Assembly (NCBI RefSeq): GCF_002234615.1 | Contig: NZ_NMQW01000050.1 | Location: forward strand, 1-64,000 | Length of the DNA: 64,000 nt | Reading direction: 5' to 3' | DNA from: Paenibacillus rigui | GTDB lineage: Bacteria > Bacillota > Bacilli > Paenibacillales > NBRC-103111 | In this document: positions 32,732-41,063 of the stretch, in pieces | Layout: the number at the start of each line of letters is the position of its first letter | Numbering within the stretch: the stretch's first letter is position 1 | Position numbers and translations under genes: made by a program | The notes under the pieces: generated by a model | Database searches by the model: none | What the model was told of the DNA's origin: nothing | The model's input: only the letters and a program-made list of their open reading frames with translations

Positions 32732-34921
32732 ATGAAAAATGTTATCGGCAACCGACTTGCACAATGGTGTTTCTTACTTGTACTAGCCGGCGGCACCGCG
32801 TTTGTAAGCCAAGCCCTGCTCGGCACAAGCACCGGCACCGCACCCGAGACCGCTTCGTTGGTATCCGGCTCATGGGTGGCTGCCAAAGGCTCCGGCGCCC
32901 TCGGCTCCATTCCGCTGCGCCCTGTCACCATGACCTCCCCCTCCTTGAAAGGGGAGCCGGATTTTCTGACGTATGCCAAGGATTTATCGTTTGCCGACGG
33001 ATCCTCCCTCGGTCTGCAGCAAGCCCTGCCCGTCTCATCTCGGGTGCTCGCCCCTGCGGGAGCCGCCCAGTCCCCTGCACCGCCCAGCCTGCCGGCCAAG
33101 CCGGTGGAGAAGCCCGCTCCCACTCCGCTCAGCAACCGCATCGTAGAATATCACTTAAACGTGGAGCTGGATGCTCAGGGCAAGCTGCTGAACGGCACCT
33201 CCTCCCTCACCTGGAAAAACCCTGGAAGCGTGCCGGTGCAGGAGCTGTATTTTCACCTGTATCCGAACGCATTTGAATCGAAAAAAACGACCTTCATGGA
33301 AGAGTCCGGAGGCAAGCTGCGCAACGACAAGAGCCATGACGGCAGCCTGGGCGGGATGACGGTCAGCAGCATGAAAACGCTGGATGGTGAAGAGCTCGCC
33401 TCCAAAATGGAATATGTTCAGCCGGATGACGCGAATAAAAATGATCGCACCTTAATGAAGGTCACACTTCCGAAAGCCGTCAACCCAGGAGAGAAGATCA
33501 CCCTGAATACGGCATTTCAGGTGAAGCTGCCCGCCGTCTTTGCCCGGATGGGGTATGCCGACGACTTCGTGATGGCCGGCCAATGGTTCCCGAAAATTGC
33601 GGTGTACGAGCCGACAGGCGTCAGAGGCCGGACCGTGGAAGGCTGGAATTTGCATCAATATCACGGCAACTCTGAATTTTATGCGGATTTCGGCATTTAT
33701 GACGTGCGGATTAAAGTCCCGACCAACTACACGGTAGCGGCAACCGGGTTCCCGTTGAAGCCGCCTGCCGATGACGGCAAGGTCAAAACGTATGCCTTCT
33801 ATTCGGATGACGTGCATGATTTTGCCTGGGCCGCTTCCCCTAACTTCGTGTATTACGAGGAGCCGTACGCCACGCAGCAAATACCGGGAGTACGCATCAA
33901 GCTGTACCTTGATCCGAAGCACGAGAACCTGAAGGCCCGTTACATGACTGCCGCCAAAAAAGCGCTCGCCCGCTACTCGCAGTGGTACGGCAGCTATCCG
34001 TACTCCACCCTATCCATCGTCATCCCTCCGGAAAATGGCAACGGGGCTGGGGGAATGGAATATCCGACCCTGATCACCGGCTGGGGAGCAGCTGAGGACA
34101 ACCCCGATCTGGAGCTTGAACGGGTCATTGTCCATGAGATCGGCCATCAATACTGGTATGGCATGGTCGCGAGCAACGAATTCGAGGAAGCCTGGCTGGA
34201 CGAGGGGTTCACTTCTTATGCGGAAGACCGGCTGATGGAGCTGGAGTACGGCGTAAAGTCGAATTTGACGGTAGAGTCCAGCTACATAACATCCCCCGAA
34301 GCGCTGAAGCAGGACTCCTGGAACTACGGGAAGCATGACGAGTACGCAGAAAACGTATATACCCGCGCCAAGCTGGTTCTGAAGTCGATTGAGCGTCAAA
34401 TAGGAACAGATGTGATGGACCGTGTGCTTAAAACCTACTTCCAGCGCTGGAAATTCAAGCATCCGACAACAGCCGATTTCCAGAAGGTGCTGGAGGATAC
34501 GACCAAGACGAGCTGGGCCGAGTTTTTCGAGCAATATGTGTACAGCGGCTTCATGGTCGACTACGGCATCACCAGCATTCAGTCCAAAAAGGTGACGAGC
34601 GACGGCCAGTCTCTGTATGAGAATACGATACGTATTCAAAAGCATGGGGGCACGTATCATGCGGTGCCGATCCGGTTCCATTTTGCAGACGGCTCGCAGA
34701 TCGATAAAATGTGGGACGGCATTGATTCGGACGTCCAATTCAAGCTGATGCATCAAGCCCCGATTCAATGGGTCGCGATTGATCCGCAGCACACGATTGT
34801 ATTGGAGAATAAACGCATTAACAGCTTTATGAAAACGAATGTCGATCCGAAGCTATCCGTACGCTGGAATTTGGGTGTCGTGAAATTTATGGAGACCTTG
34901 TTTGGATGGGTCGCCTGGTAA
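32732..34921 (+). CDS. Exported M1-family (gluzincin) metallopeptidase
   Basis: A 729-residue protein with one N-terminal hydrophobic segment that serves as signal or anchor, a Pro/Ala-rich linker (about 105-135) and an M1-like catalytic module. Zinc ligands are in HEIGHQYW (residue 469 onward; HEXXH) with Glu492 in WLDEGF. GGMEYP near 441 corresponds to the GXMEN substrate loop of M1 aminopeptidases, with N replaced by Y. A TTSYAED-like segment and the C-terminal helical domain follow. Substrates are presumably extracellular peptides. GTG at 32729 is an alternative start. The next gene is 15 bases downstream and probably in the same operon. Confidence 0.88.
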   Translation: MKNVIGNRLAQWCFLLVLAGGTAFVSQALLGTSTGTAPETASLVSGSWVAAKGSGALGSIPLRPVTMTSPSLKGEPDFLTYAKDLSFADGSSLGLQQALPVSSRVLAPAGAAQSPAPPSLPAKPVEKPAPTPLSNRIVEYHLNVELDAQGKLLNGTSSLTWKNPGSVPVQELYFHLYPNAFESKKTTFMEESGGKLRNDKSHDGSLGGMTVSSMKTLDGEELASKMEYVQPDDANKNDRTLMKVTLPKAVNPGEKITLNTAFQVKLPAVFARMGYADDFVMAGQWFPKIAVYEPTGVRGRTVEGWNLHQYHGNSEFYADFGIYDVRIKVPTNYTVAATGFPLKPPADDGKVKTYAFYSDDVHDFAWAASPNFVYYEEPYATQQIPGVRIKLYLDPKHENLKARYMTAAKKALARYSQWYGSYPYSTLSIVIPPENGNGAGGMEYPTLITGWGAAEDNPDLELERVIVHEIGHQYWYGMVASNEFEEAWLDEGFTSYAEDRLMELEYGVKSNLTVESSYITSPEALKQDSWNYGKHDEYAENVYTRAKLVLKSIERQIGTDVMDRVLKTYFQRWKFKHPTTADFQKVLEDTTKTSWAEFFEQYVYSGFMVDYGITSIQSKKVTSDGQSLYENTIRIQKHGGTYHAVPIRFHFADGSQIDKMWDGIDSDVQFKLMHQAPIQWVAIDPQHTIVLENKRINSFMKTNVDPKLSVRWNLGVVKFMETLFGWVAW

Positions 34922-34936
34922 AGGAGGGAGCGTATC

Positions 34937-35752
34937 ATGTGGAAGCTATTGAAAACCGGCCTGGCCATAGCTTGGTACCAGCCTTTTGCAGTATGTACGC
35001 TGTTCGTCTACAATCTGCTGTGGGGCCTGCTGCTATATAAGCTGGTCCGCTCCGTCGCCGTCCCTTTGCTCCACCGTTACCCCGGACAAGAGCTATCTCG
35101 TGAAGCCGTGCAGTTGTTCTGGGTCGAGGGACAGTTCCAAATCACCAAAACCGACCTGATCCATTCTTATTTATGGTGGGGGCTGGGCTTGCTCGTCGCG
35201 CGGATGCTGCTCAGTCCGATGCTCAATGCCGGGGTTTACTACTCCCTCCATCATCAGGAGCTGAATGCCGGTTATCGGTTTGTCCGCGGCGTTCGCAAGC
35301 TGACGCTTCCTTTCCTCGGGTTGTATGTCGTGCAGATGGCCTTAACCCTAGCTCCCCTCTACTTCCTGTATACCCGGGGGGCCGGAAGCTTTCAGCATCA
35401 TACTTCACTGGAGGGCTTCGCCTGGGATATACTTCCCCTCCTGGGAGGCTTCCTGCTCTACAATTTCCTGCTGCAGACCTTATTCATGCACCTGCAGATC
35501 GGCATGGTCAGCGAAAAGCCGCTTTCGTTCTCTATGGTTTTGCTGCTCCGCAACGCAGTAACCGCTGTACTGCTGGCCGCAGTCATCGTACTCATTACAC
35601 TGATCTTATCCGCCGCCGTCATGACGTCCGCGATGATTTGGGCCGGCTTCGCTACGCTGCTCGGCTTCCAGCTGTACCGTTTCCTTCATATGTTTTGTAA
35701 AATGTGGTCCATTACGGCGCAATATGCGATCTGGAATGCGAAAAGCGAGTAA
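34937..35752 (+). CDS. Polytopic membrane protein, co-transcribed with the M1 peptidase
   Basis: A 271-residue protein with about six membrane segments and short loops. I recognise no family. An AAAGGAGGG site precedes the ATG, 15 bases after the peptidase stop, so the two are very likely one operon. The protein may anchor or assist the exported peptidase, but that is inference from position only. A terminator lies 130 bases downstream. Confidence 0.72.
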   Translation: MWKLLKTGLAIAWYQPFAVCTLFVYNLLWGLLLYKLVRSVAVPLLHRYPGQELSREAVQLFWVEGQFQITKTDLIHSYLWWGLGLLVARMLLSPMLNAGVYYSLHHQELNAGYRFVRGVRKLTLPFLGLYVVQMALTLAPLYFLYTRGAGSFQHHTSLEGFAWDILPLLGGFLLYNFLLQTLFMHLQIGMVSEKPLSFSMVLLLRNAVTAVLLAAVIVLITLILSAAVMTSAMIWAGFATLLGFQLYRFLHMFCKMWSITAQYAIWNAKSE

Positions 35753-35879
35753 GGGAGTAAATGCAGAGGAAATTTAATTTGATGGTGGGCACTCGACTTG
35801 AAGCTTTAGCGAGGCGGAAGCTTTCGTGAAGCTCAAGCCTGCAGCTGGCAGTAGCAATAAGGCTATAATAACAAGGTAA

Positions 35880-35908
35880 GGCCGTCCGGGTTCGGGCGGT
35901 CTTTTTTT
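35880..35908 (+). terminator. Terminator of the M1 peptidase operon
   Basis: The stem GCCGTCCG / CGGGCGGT with a GGTT loop and seven T residues. Confidence 0.8.
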
Positions 35909-36045
35909 GACGAGCAAAAAAAATAGGTTCTCTGACAAACATACAGGATCGCTTATAAAGTGCCAATCCCCTCGAACACTTCCCCCGACATTCGGTATGC
36001 AAAATCCTCATTCATTTCTTTAAAAGGATGTCATTCCTAGCCAAA

Positions 36046-36056
36046 TTTTGTCGAAC
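36046..36056 (+). promoter_or_regulatory. Spo0A box upstream of the P60 hydrolase gene
   Basis: TTTTGTCGAAC contains the TGTCGAA core of the Spo0A (0A) box. It is 340 bases before the P60 start and about 200 before the riboswitch. The distance is long for direct control. Confidence 0.45.
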
Positions 36057-36252
36057 TCGATTAAAGGAATGTCTTCTTCCGGTCGATAAATAAAACGGTG
36101 ACGAAGGAAAAAGCCTTATTCTTACGGGATTCGCATGCCTTCTTCAAAAGGTTTCACATTATCGCTTTAAATTTGTGAACAATTTGTGACAACGGCAGGA
36201 AAATAGCGGTAAAGATCGAATTGTAGTAGTCGAAACAAAATAAACGTACATA

Positions 36253-36366
36253 TTGCCGAATTTCCACAGATTGGAAAACGGGGGATCCACACCCGGGTGA
36301 ATTGATCTCGCAACAGAGTGATCATAGGGAACCTTCAACCGAACCCTTAAGCTAACCTCGTAGGCA
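36253..36366 (+). promoter_or_regulatory. Cyclic di-AMP riboswitch (ydaO-yuaA class)
   Basis: The conserved blocks occur in order: CGGGGGATCCACACCCGGGTG and GAAT near 36279-36305, a variable hairpin, AGGGAACC, then CCGAACCC with the hallmark AGCTAACCTCGTAGGC at the end, which closes the P1 stem with the TTGCC start. This class binds cyclic di-AMP and usually turns expression off. It commonly precedes wall hydrolases and potassium transporters. It lies 20 bases before the P60 start. No separate terminator is visible between them, so control may act on translation or through an overlapping hairpin. Confidence 0.92.
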
Positions 36367-36385
36367 CCGGAAGGGGACAATTTCA

Positions 36386-36856
36386 TTGAAAAGGTTTTTT
36401 GGTTTTGCCGTATCCGTGGCATTGTTTTGCAGTGTTCAAGTAGGAAGCGCTTTTGCTGAAACACCGTTGAGCCAAGCTGTGAACGAAGAGTTGGGTGCCC
36501 CTTACAAATGGGCTGGCACTACAGCGAAAGGCTTCGACTGCTCCGGCTACACTTCCTTCGTGTTCGACAAGTTTGGCATCGATCTGCCGCACACATCGGC
36601 AGGACAAGCTACACTTGGCACAACAATCAGCCAGGATCAGCTCCGCCCAGGCGATCTCGTGTTCTTCAACACGGGCGGCAAAGGAATTTCGCATGTGGGC
36701 ATTTACGTTGGTAACGGAAAAATGTATCACTCCGCAACCAATCAAGGTGTCATCGTAACTAGCCTTAGCGAGTCCTACTACGCAAAGCGTTACGTCACCG
36801 CCAAACGGATTTTGTCAGACGACCAGTTCGAACAGCTGATGACTGACAATTCCTAA
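36386..36856 (+). CDS. Secreted NlpC/P60 cell-wall endopeptidase
   Basis: A 156-residue protein with a signal peptide (cleavage after SAFA, about residue 24) directly followed by an NlpC/P60 catalytic domain. The active site has Cys52 in FDCSGYT, His103 in SHVGIYVG and a third polar residue around His115. There is no LysM or SH3 binding module, so it is a bare catalytic unit. It probably cuts gamma-D-Glu-diamino acid bonds in peptidoglycan. The start is TTG at 36386 after GGAAGGGG. A c-di-AMP riboswitch directly upstream links wall cutting to c-di-AMP level. Confidence 0.93.
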   Translation: MKRFFGFAVSVALFCSVQVGSAFAETPLSQAVNEELGAPYKWAGTTAKGFDCSGYTSFVFDKFGIDLPHTSAGQATLGTTISQDQLRPGDLVFFNTGGKGISHVGIYVGNGKMYHSATNQGVIVTSLSESYYAKRYVTAKRILSDDQFEQLMTDNS

Positions 36857-36935
36857 ACGAGAAGTAGGACCAGTTTCTATAGCTCGGTTCCAACCAACGT
36901 ATTAGAACGCTTCAATGGAATGATCCTTATCAATG

Positions 36936-36997
36936 GCCCTCAGTGATTGCACCGTCACGCCCCTGGCGTTCGGACAAGCCTGAGGGCTTTCTTTCTC
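36936..36997 (+). terminator. Probable terminator after the P60 gene
   Basis: GCCCTCAG and CTGAGGGC enclose a long, partly structured loop and are followed by TTTCTTTCT. The loop is long, so confidence is moderate. Confidence 0.55.
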
Positions 36998-37105
36998 TCC
37001 AGCTTCTATTTCTATTTGGACTCATTACCCTTATATGCCATAATGCGAATCAATGGATGCCCGAATTACTGGTAACATTCATTCCCCGGAAGGAGCGGCC
37101 TGACC

Positions 37106-38491
37106 ATGATTTTATTCGTGCACCGCAAGGATCTGCGGGTCGACGATCTGCCGGCGTGGGATGCCATCCGCGCCCGCGGCAAGCAAAGCCTGCATGTGCT
37201 CATTCTGGACCCGTTCCTGCTGAAACGGGAACGCCATCTGGAGCACAGCGGGATCAACTTCCTGCAGCATGCCGCCCGGCTGCAGAAGCTGTACCAGGCA
37301 GCCGGCCAGCGGCTGCACGTGCTCTACGGCGAGCCGGCAGCGGTGGTGAGCGGGCTTCTCGCGTCGCATCCGGTGGAGGAGCTCGTGTTCCACGAGGACT
37401 TCACCCCCTATGCTACGCATCGTGACCGGCAGCTGCGCGCAACAGCGGAGGCTGCCGGGGTGGCCGTCACCGCGTACGACGAGCAGAGCTTGGTCGACCT
37501 GCGCGAGTTCCAGCGCGGGTCGGGGCGCAGCGAGCCGTACAAGGTGTTCACGCCCTTTTACCGGAAGTGGAGCGACTATCTGCTCCACTTCTACCGCCCC
37601 GCGTCGGCCGTGCACGTACGCGAGCTCGCTACGGCGGAGCTTCACCCCTCCGCCGCCGAGGCCTTTGCGCTGCCGCCGGAGCTGGCGGCGAGCCTGGCCG
37701 CAAGCCGCGGCGCGGAAGCCGGGCACGCCGGCGGATCCACGGCGCTGGCGCCGGATCCGCACCGCGTGCTGGGCGGCTTCCTCGCGGAGCGGCTGCGCAG
37801 CTACGCCGACGGGCGCGACCGGTTCGCGCACGAGGCGACGAGCCGGCTGAGCCGGCACGTCAACGTCGGCGCAATCTCCGTGCGCGCCGTGTACGAGGCG
37901 CTGCTGGCCCACCCGCAGCGGGAGGCATGGCTGCGCCAGCTCGCCTGGCGCGACTTTTACATCTACCAGGCGCGGCTCGACGCCCACTTTTTCACGTACG
38001 AGAAGCGCTACGATTTGTCCACGCTCGACAACCGCCATTTTCAGGCCTGGTGTGAGGCGCGCACCGGCATTCCTATCATCGACGCAGCGATGACCGAGCT
38101 CAACACGACCGGATGGATGCCGAACCGGTTGCGGATGGTCACCGCGATGTTTCTGACCAAAAACCTGCTGTGCCCTTTCCCCTACGGAGAACAATACTTT
38201 CGTTACAAGCTGAGCGATTACGATAATACGCTGAACCGCGGAGGCTGGCTCTGGTGCGCCTCGCTCGGCTTCGATGCGGCGCCTTACTTCCGGATCATGA
38301 ACCCCGTCACACAATCGGAGACACATGACCCGGAGGGGACCTACATTCGCCGCTGGCTTCCGGAGCTGGCTCATTTGCCGGATAAAACCATCCACCGGCC
38401 GCAGTTGCACGCCATTGTAGACCTTAAAACGTCGAGGACCCAAGCGATTGACGTATACCGAGGGCTTCTGCACAGCTGGACTGACGCTTAA
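37106..38491 (+). CDS. phr: Deoxyribodipyrimidine photolyase
   Basis: A 461-residue class I photolyase/cryptochrome-family flavoprotein. The N-terminal Rossmann domain starts FVHRKDLRVDDLPAW and should bind the antenna cofactor. The C-terminal FAD-binding domain has QLAWRDFYIYQ, the adenine-binding region NTTGWMPNRLRM and the FAD loop with DYDNTLNRGGWLW. A CPD photolyase is the simplest reading; a 6-4 or cryptochrome role is less likely. GGAAGGAG precedes the ATG. The first two thirds are much richer in G and C than neighbouring genes, with strong use of GC-ending codons. Monocistronic. Confidence 0.93.
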   Translation: MILFVHRKDLRVDDLPAWDAIRARGKQSLHVLILDPFLLKRERHLEHSGINFLQHAARLQKLYQAAGQRLHVLYGEPAAVVSGLLASHPVEELVFHEDFTPYATHRDRQLRATAEAAGVAVTAYDEQSLVDLREFQRGSGRSEPYKVFTPFYRKWSDYLLHFYRPASAVHVRELATAELHPSAAEAFALPPELAASLAASRGAEAGHAGGSTALAPDPHRVLGGFLAERLRSYADGRDRFAHEATSRLSRHVNVGAISVRAVYEALLAHPQREAWLRQLAWRDFYIYQARLDAHFFTYEKRYDLSTLDNRHFQAWCEARTGIPIIDAAMTELNTTGWMPNRLRMVTAMFLTKNLLCPFPYGEQYFRYKLSDYDNTLNRGGWLWCASLGFDAAPYFRIMNPVTQSETHDPEGTYIRRWLPELAHLPDKTIHRPQLHAIVDLKTSRTQAIDVYRGLLHSWTDA

Positions 38492-38503
38492 CCATGTCAA
38501 AAA

Positions 38504-38556
38504 GAACCTGGCCCCGTCAGCTCAAAGCGCACGGGGCCAGGTTCATTGCTTTTTTT
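38504..38556. terminator. Bidirectional terminator between photolyase and SLH protein
   Basis: GAACCTGGCCCCGT and its inverted complement enclose a 13-base loop, with seven T residues downstream and an AAAAA tract on the other side. Confidence 0.9.
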
Positions 38557-38621
38557 ACATCTAGTAACTTACGTACTACTTAGACCAGGCTTATATTTCC
38601 AGCACCATGGTTGCGTCCGCT

Positions 38622-40874
38622 TCAGTTCTTCTTTGCGTTCAATCGAATCTGAGGCATTTTAACTGTACCCTGAGCTGTTACTTCAAAGGAACCGGTTGTC
38701 ACGCTGTCGTAGCCATCCTTGGAAGCTGTGATGGTATATATGCCTTCCGGCAAATTAAACAATAGGTAGTTCCCGTAAGCATCGGTATCCATTGTATAGG
38801 TTGCTTGACCTACCGTTGTGATGTGTACACCGCCCAATCCCGAAGAGCCAGCGGCTGCTACGTTGCCGTAAACAAGTGTGGCTGCCATCGCTCTGTCCAG
38901 CGCATAGGTGCCGGGACGGATATTCACGTAAATCGGTGTATCCCCCACTGCATACCCATTCTTTGTAAATTGGAATCTGTAGTGCATCCATGGCTGCAGG
39001 TTCACGCTGTATTGCCCATTGTCATCGGTCATCAGCTGTTGGACAAGCGTCTCCTTCGTGCTGGTCATTTGATAAACATTTATTGCTACGCTACCTTGCT
39101 TCAAGCCTGTACCGTATTCGTACACTGTACCGCTCACTGTGGCGGGCAACGGCTTCATATATACCGTAACTCTCGTTTCTTTTCCTTCTATGATTTCGAA
39201 TGGAGTGGACACTGCATCATTGTAGCCTTTTGCAGTCACTGTGGCCGTTCCCGTTCCTACAGGCAAATCGATGAAGTAGGCTCCATCTACATTGCTTTCT
39301 TCCGTAAACGTCTCATTATTGATCGTGACCGTCACAATAGCACCGAACACCCGCTGGATACTTCCAATGGAATTGTCTCTCGCTCCAAGAAGCAGTGCTG
39401 TATGGTACAGTTCCATTGCTTCCATTGAGATGGTTTGACCTGTAATTACAGCAGTCGCTGAAAAAGTGCCTCGCGGTAAATATCCATTACCCTGATAAGT
39501 GAAATAATAAGATCCGGGTACCAGATTGAGGCTGTATTGTCCGTTCGCATCTGTTGTCACAGTGGTAATAAGCGTCTCGGGAGCCGAAGGCTTGCTGTAC
39601 ACGGATACCGTCACCCCAGATGCGCCTTTATTTACTGCACCGTTCCTGCTGAGCTTTGCATCGTATACATATCCCGTGACCGTTCCTGTGCCCGATGAAG
39701 AACTATGATGATTATTGCTGCCTGAAGAGCCGGAGCCTCCGCCCGTACCTCCACCTACAGCACCTTCCCCGTTTACATTGCCCGGCTGTTTTTCAAAAGT
39801 CGTTCCTTTGCCCGTATCGTTCAAAGTAACGATCTCGATCGTTCCTTGGCCTTTAAATGTAATGACATTATTTATGATGGCATTGTTGATAACGGCATAA
39901 ATACTCAACTCTACTTGAGCTTGAGTTTGTGCGATAAATTCCTGTACTCTTGTCGTCCCTTCCAATACGATACGAACCAGGCTAAGCTTTTTGTTTACAA
40001 TTACTTTCCCCAGCATGGAATCCTTAAAATGAACGGAATTCGCTCCGCCCCCGTTGATCGTTGTCGTTCCTTTAACGGTTACGTTCGTTAAAAAAACGTC
40101 TCCTTCCTGAATTCCACTTGCCAACAGCAAGTTCCCTTCAATCACGGTATTTTGCAATTTGACGCCGGACACTTCAATGACGACATTGCCGGAAATCGTC
40201 TGCTGTCCCGATTCAGGTCCGTAGGTTCCTTCCCGGTTGTACACCACCTCGGCGGTTCGCCCCGCCAATGCACGATCCAGCATTACCACCGCTTCAGCCC
40301 GTGTAATTTCTTTCTTAGGCTTAAACGATGTATCAGTATAGCCTTCTACGATTTTTTGAGCTGCAGTGGCTTCTACAGCGGCCTTACTCCAAGCTGCCAC
40401 CTGGTCTCCATCAGTAAAAGCATTCCCGGCTCCCGTGTAGGAAGAGGTATCCAGCTTCAACAAACGGGAGATCATGACTACAGCTTCCTCCCGGTTGATG
40501 GCTTTCATTGACCGGATCGTATGGTCCTCATAGCCTTCAATATAGCCCGCTCCTAGTGCTACTCGCACATCTGTGTAGTTCCAATCCGATGATTTCAAAT
40601 CGGTAAAGTACACATCCGATGTTACACTCAGGCCGAAGGAACGATTCACAAGCGCCATAAATTCGGCACGCGTAATTGCATGGTCCGGTTTAAAGGAACC
40701 ATCCTCATAGCCTTGAATTCTGTTCTTAACTATCCAATCGGTCAATGGTTTCTCTGCCCAGTGACCTTTCACATCAGATAACTCTTCCGCACCATAGACC
40801 ATGCCAAAGGATGACACGATCAAACACAGGGTAAGGAGCAGAGTCGTCCCTTTTCTGATCAACCCATTAAACAT
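38622..40874 (-). CDS. SLH-anchored surface protein with carboxypeptidase-regulatory-like repeats
   Basis: A 750-residue secreted protein. A signal peptide ends near MVYGA (29). Three SLH modules (about 30-195; each with GY.DGSFKP or ITRAEA-type ends) bind the pyruvylated secondary wall polymer. A beta-helix-like region follows (about 215-365), then a Gly/Ser/His-rich linker with NNHHSSSS (about 385-405). Four repeats of carboxypeptidase-regulatory-like (prealbumin-type) beta sandwiches, marked by DANGQYSLNL, VDGAYFIDLP, DDNGQYSVNL and DAYGNYLLFNLP, fill the rest. Such repeats serve adhesion or carbohydrate contact. No enzyme domain. A Spo0A box lies 90 bases upstream. Confidence 0.9.
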   Translation of the reverse strand: MFNGLIRKGTTLLLTLCLIVSSFGMVYGAEELSDVKGHWAEKPLTDWIVKNRIQGYEDGSFKPDHAITRAEFMALVNRSFGLSVTSDVYFTDLKSSDWNYTDVRVALGAGYIEGYEDHTIRSMKAINREEAVVMISRLLKLDTSSYTGAGNAFTDGDQVAAWSKAAVEATAAQKIVEGYTDTSFKPKKEITRAEAVVMLDRALAGRTAEVVYNREGTYGPESGQQTISGNVVIEVSGVKLQNTVIEGNLLLASGIQEGDVFLTNVTVKGTTTINGGGANSVHFKDSMLGKVIVNKKLSLVRIVLEGTTRVQEFIAQTQAQVELSIYAVINNAIINNVITFKGQGTIEIVTLNDTGKGTTFEKQPGNVNGEGAVGGGTGGGSGSSGSNNHHSSSSGTGTVTGYVYDAKLSRNGAVNKGASGVTVSVYSKPSAPETLITTVTTDANGQYSLNLVPGSYYFTYQGNGYLPRGTFSATAVITGQTISMEAMELYHTALLLGARDNSIGSIQRVFGAIVTVTINNETFTEESNVDGAYFIDLPVGTGTATVTAKGYNDAVSTPFEIIEGKETRVTVYMKPLPATVSGTVYEYGTGLKQGSVAINVYQMTSTKETLVQQLMTDDNGQYSVNLQPWMHYRFQFTKNGYAVGDTPIYVNIRPGTYALDRAMAATLVYGNVAAAGSSGLGGVHITTVGQATYTMDTDAYGNYLLFNLPEGIYTITASKDGYDSVTTGSFEVTAQGTVKMPQIRLNAKKN

Positions 40875-40964
40875 GTGAGAAATCTACCTCCAAATGAATA
40901 CGTTCTATTAAGTCGATTACTTGCTTACTTGCCTGAACCCGGACCATATCAAGCCGGTTACTGG

Positions 40965-40977
40965 ATTCGACAAAAAG
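40965..40977 (-). promoter_or_regulatory. Spo0A box upstream of the SLH protein gene
   Basis: The minus strand reads CTTTTTGTCGAAT, a full match to the 0A box (TTTGTCGAAT). It lies 90 bases before the ATG, within promoter range. Confidence 0.6.
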
Positions 40978-41063
40978 CAGCTTTGCCAATATATCAAATA
41001 TTTACAAAATAATCTATATTTTAGTACAAATATCCTAGAATAAATGTTTCCGAGTACACGGAA

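Noticed and set aside
35712-36011. 99-codon minus-strand frame downstream of the M1 operon
   Set aside because: It crosses the terminator at 35880 and has no start context or family.
37112-38500. 462-codon open frame antisense to the photolyase
   Set aside because: The composition (Val, Arg, Gln, His-rich without motifs) is typical of a shadow frame in GC-rich coding DNA.
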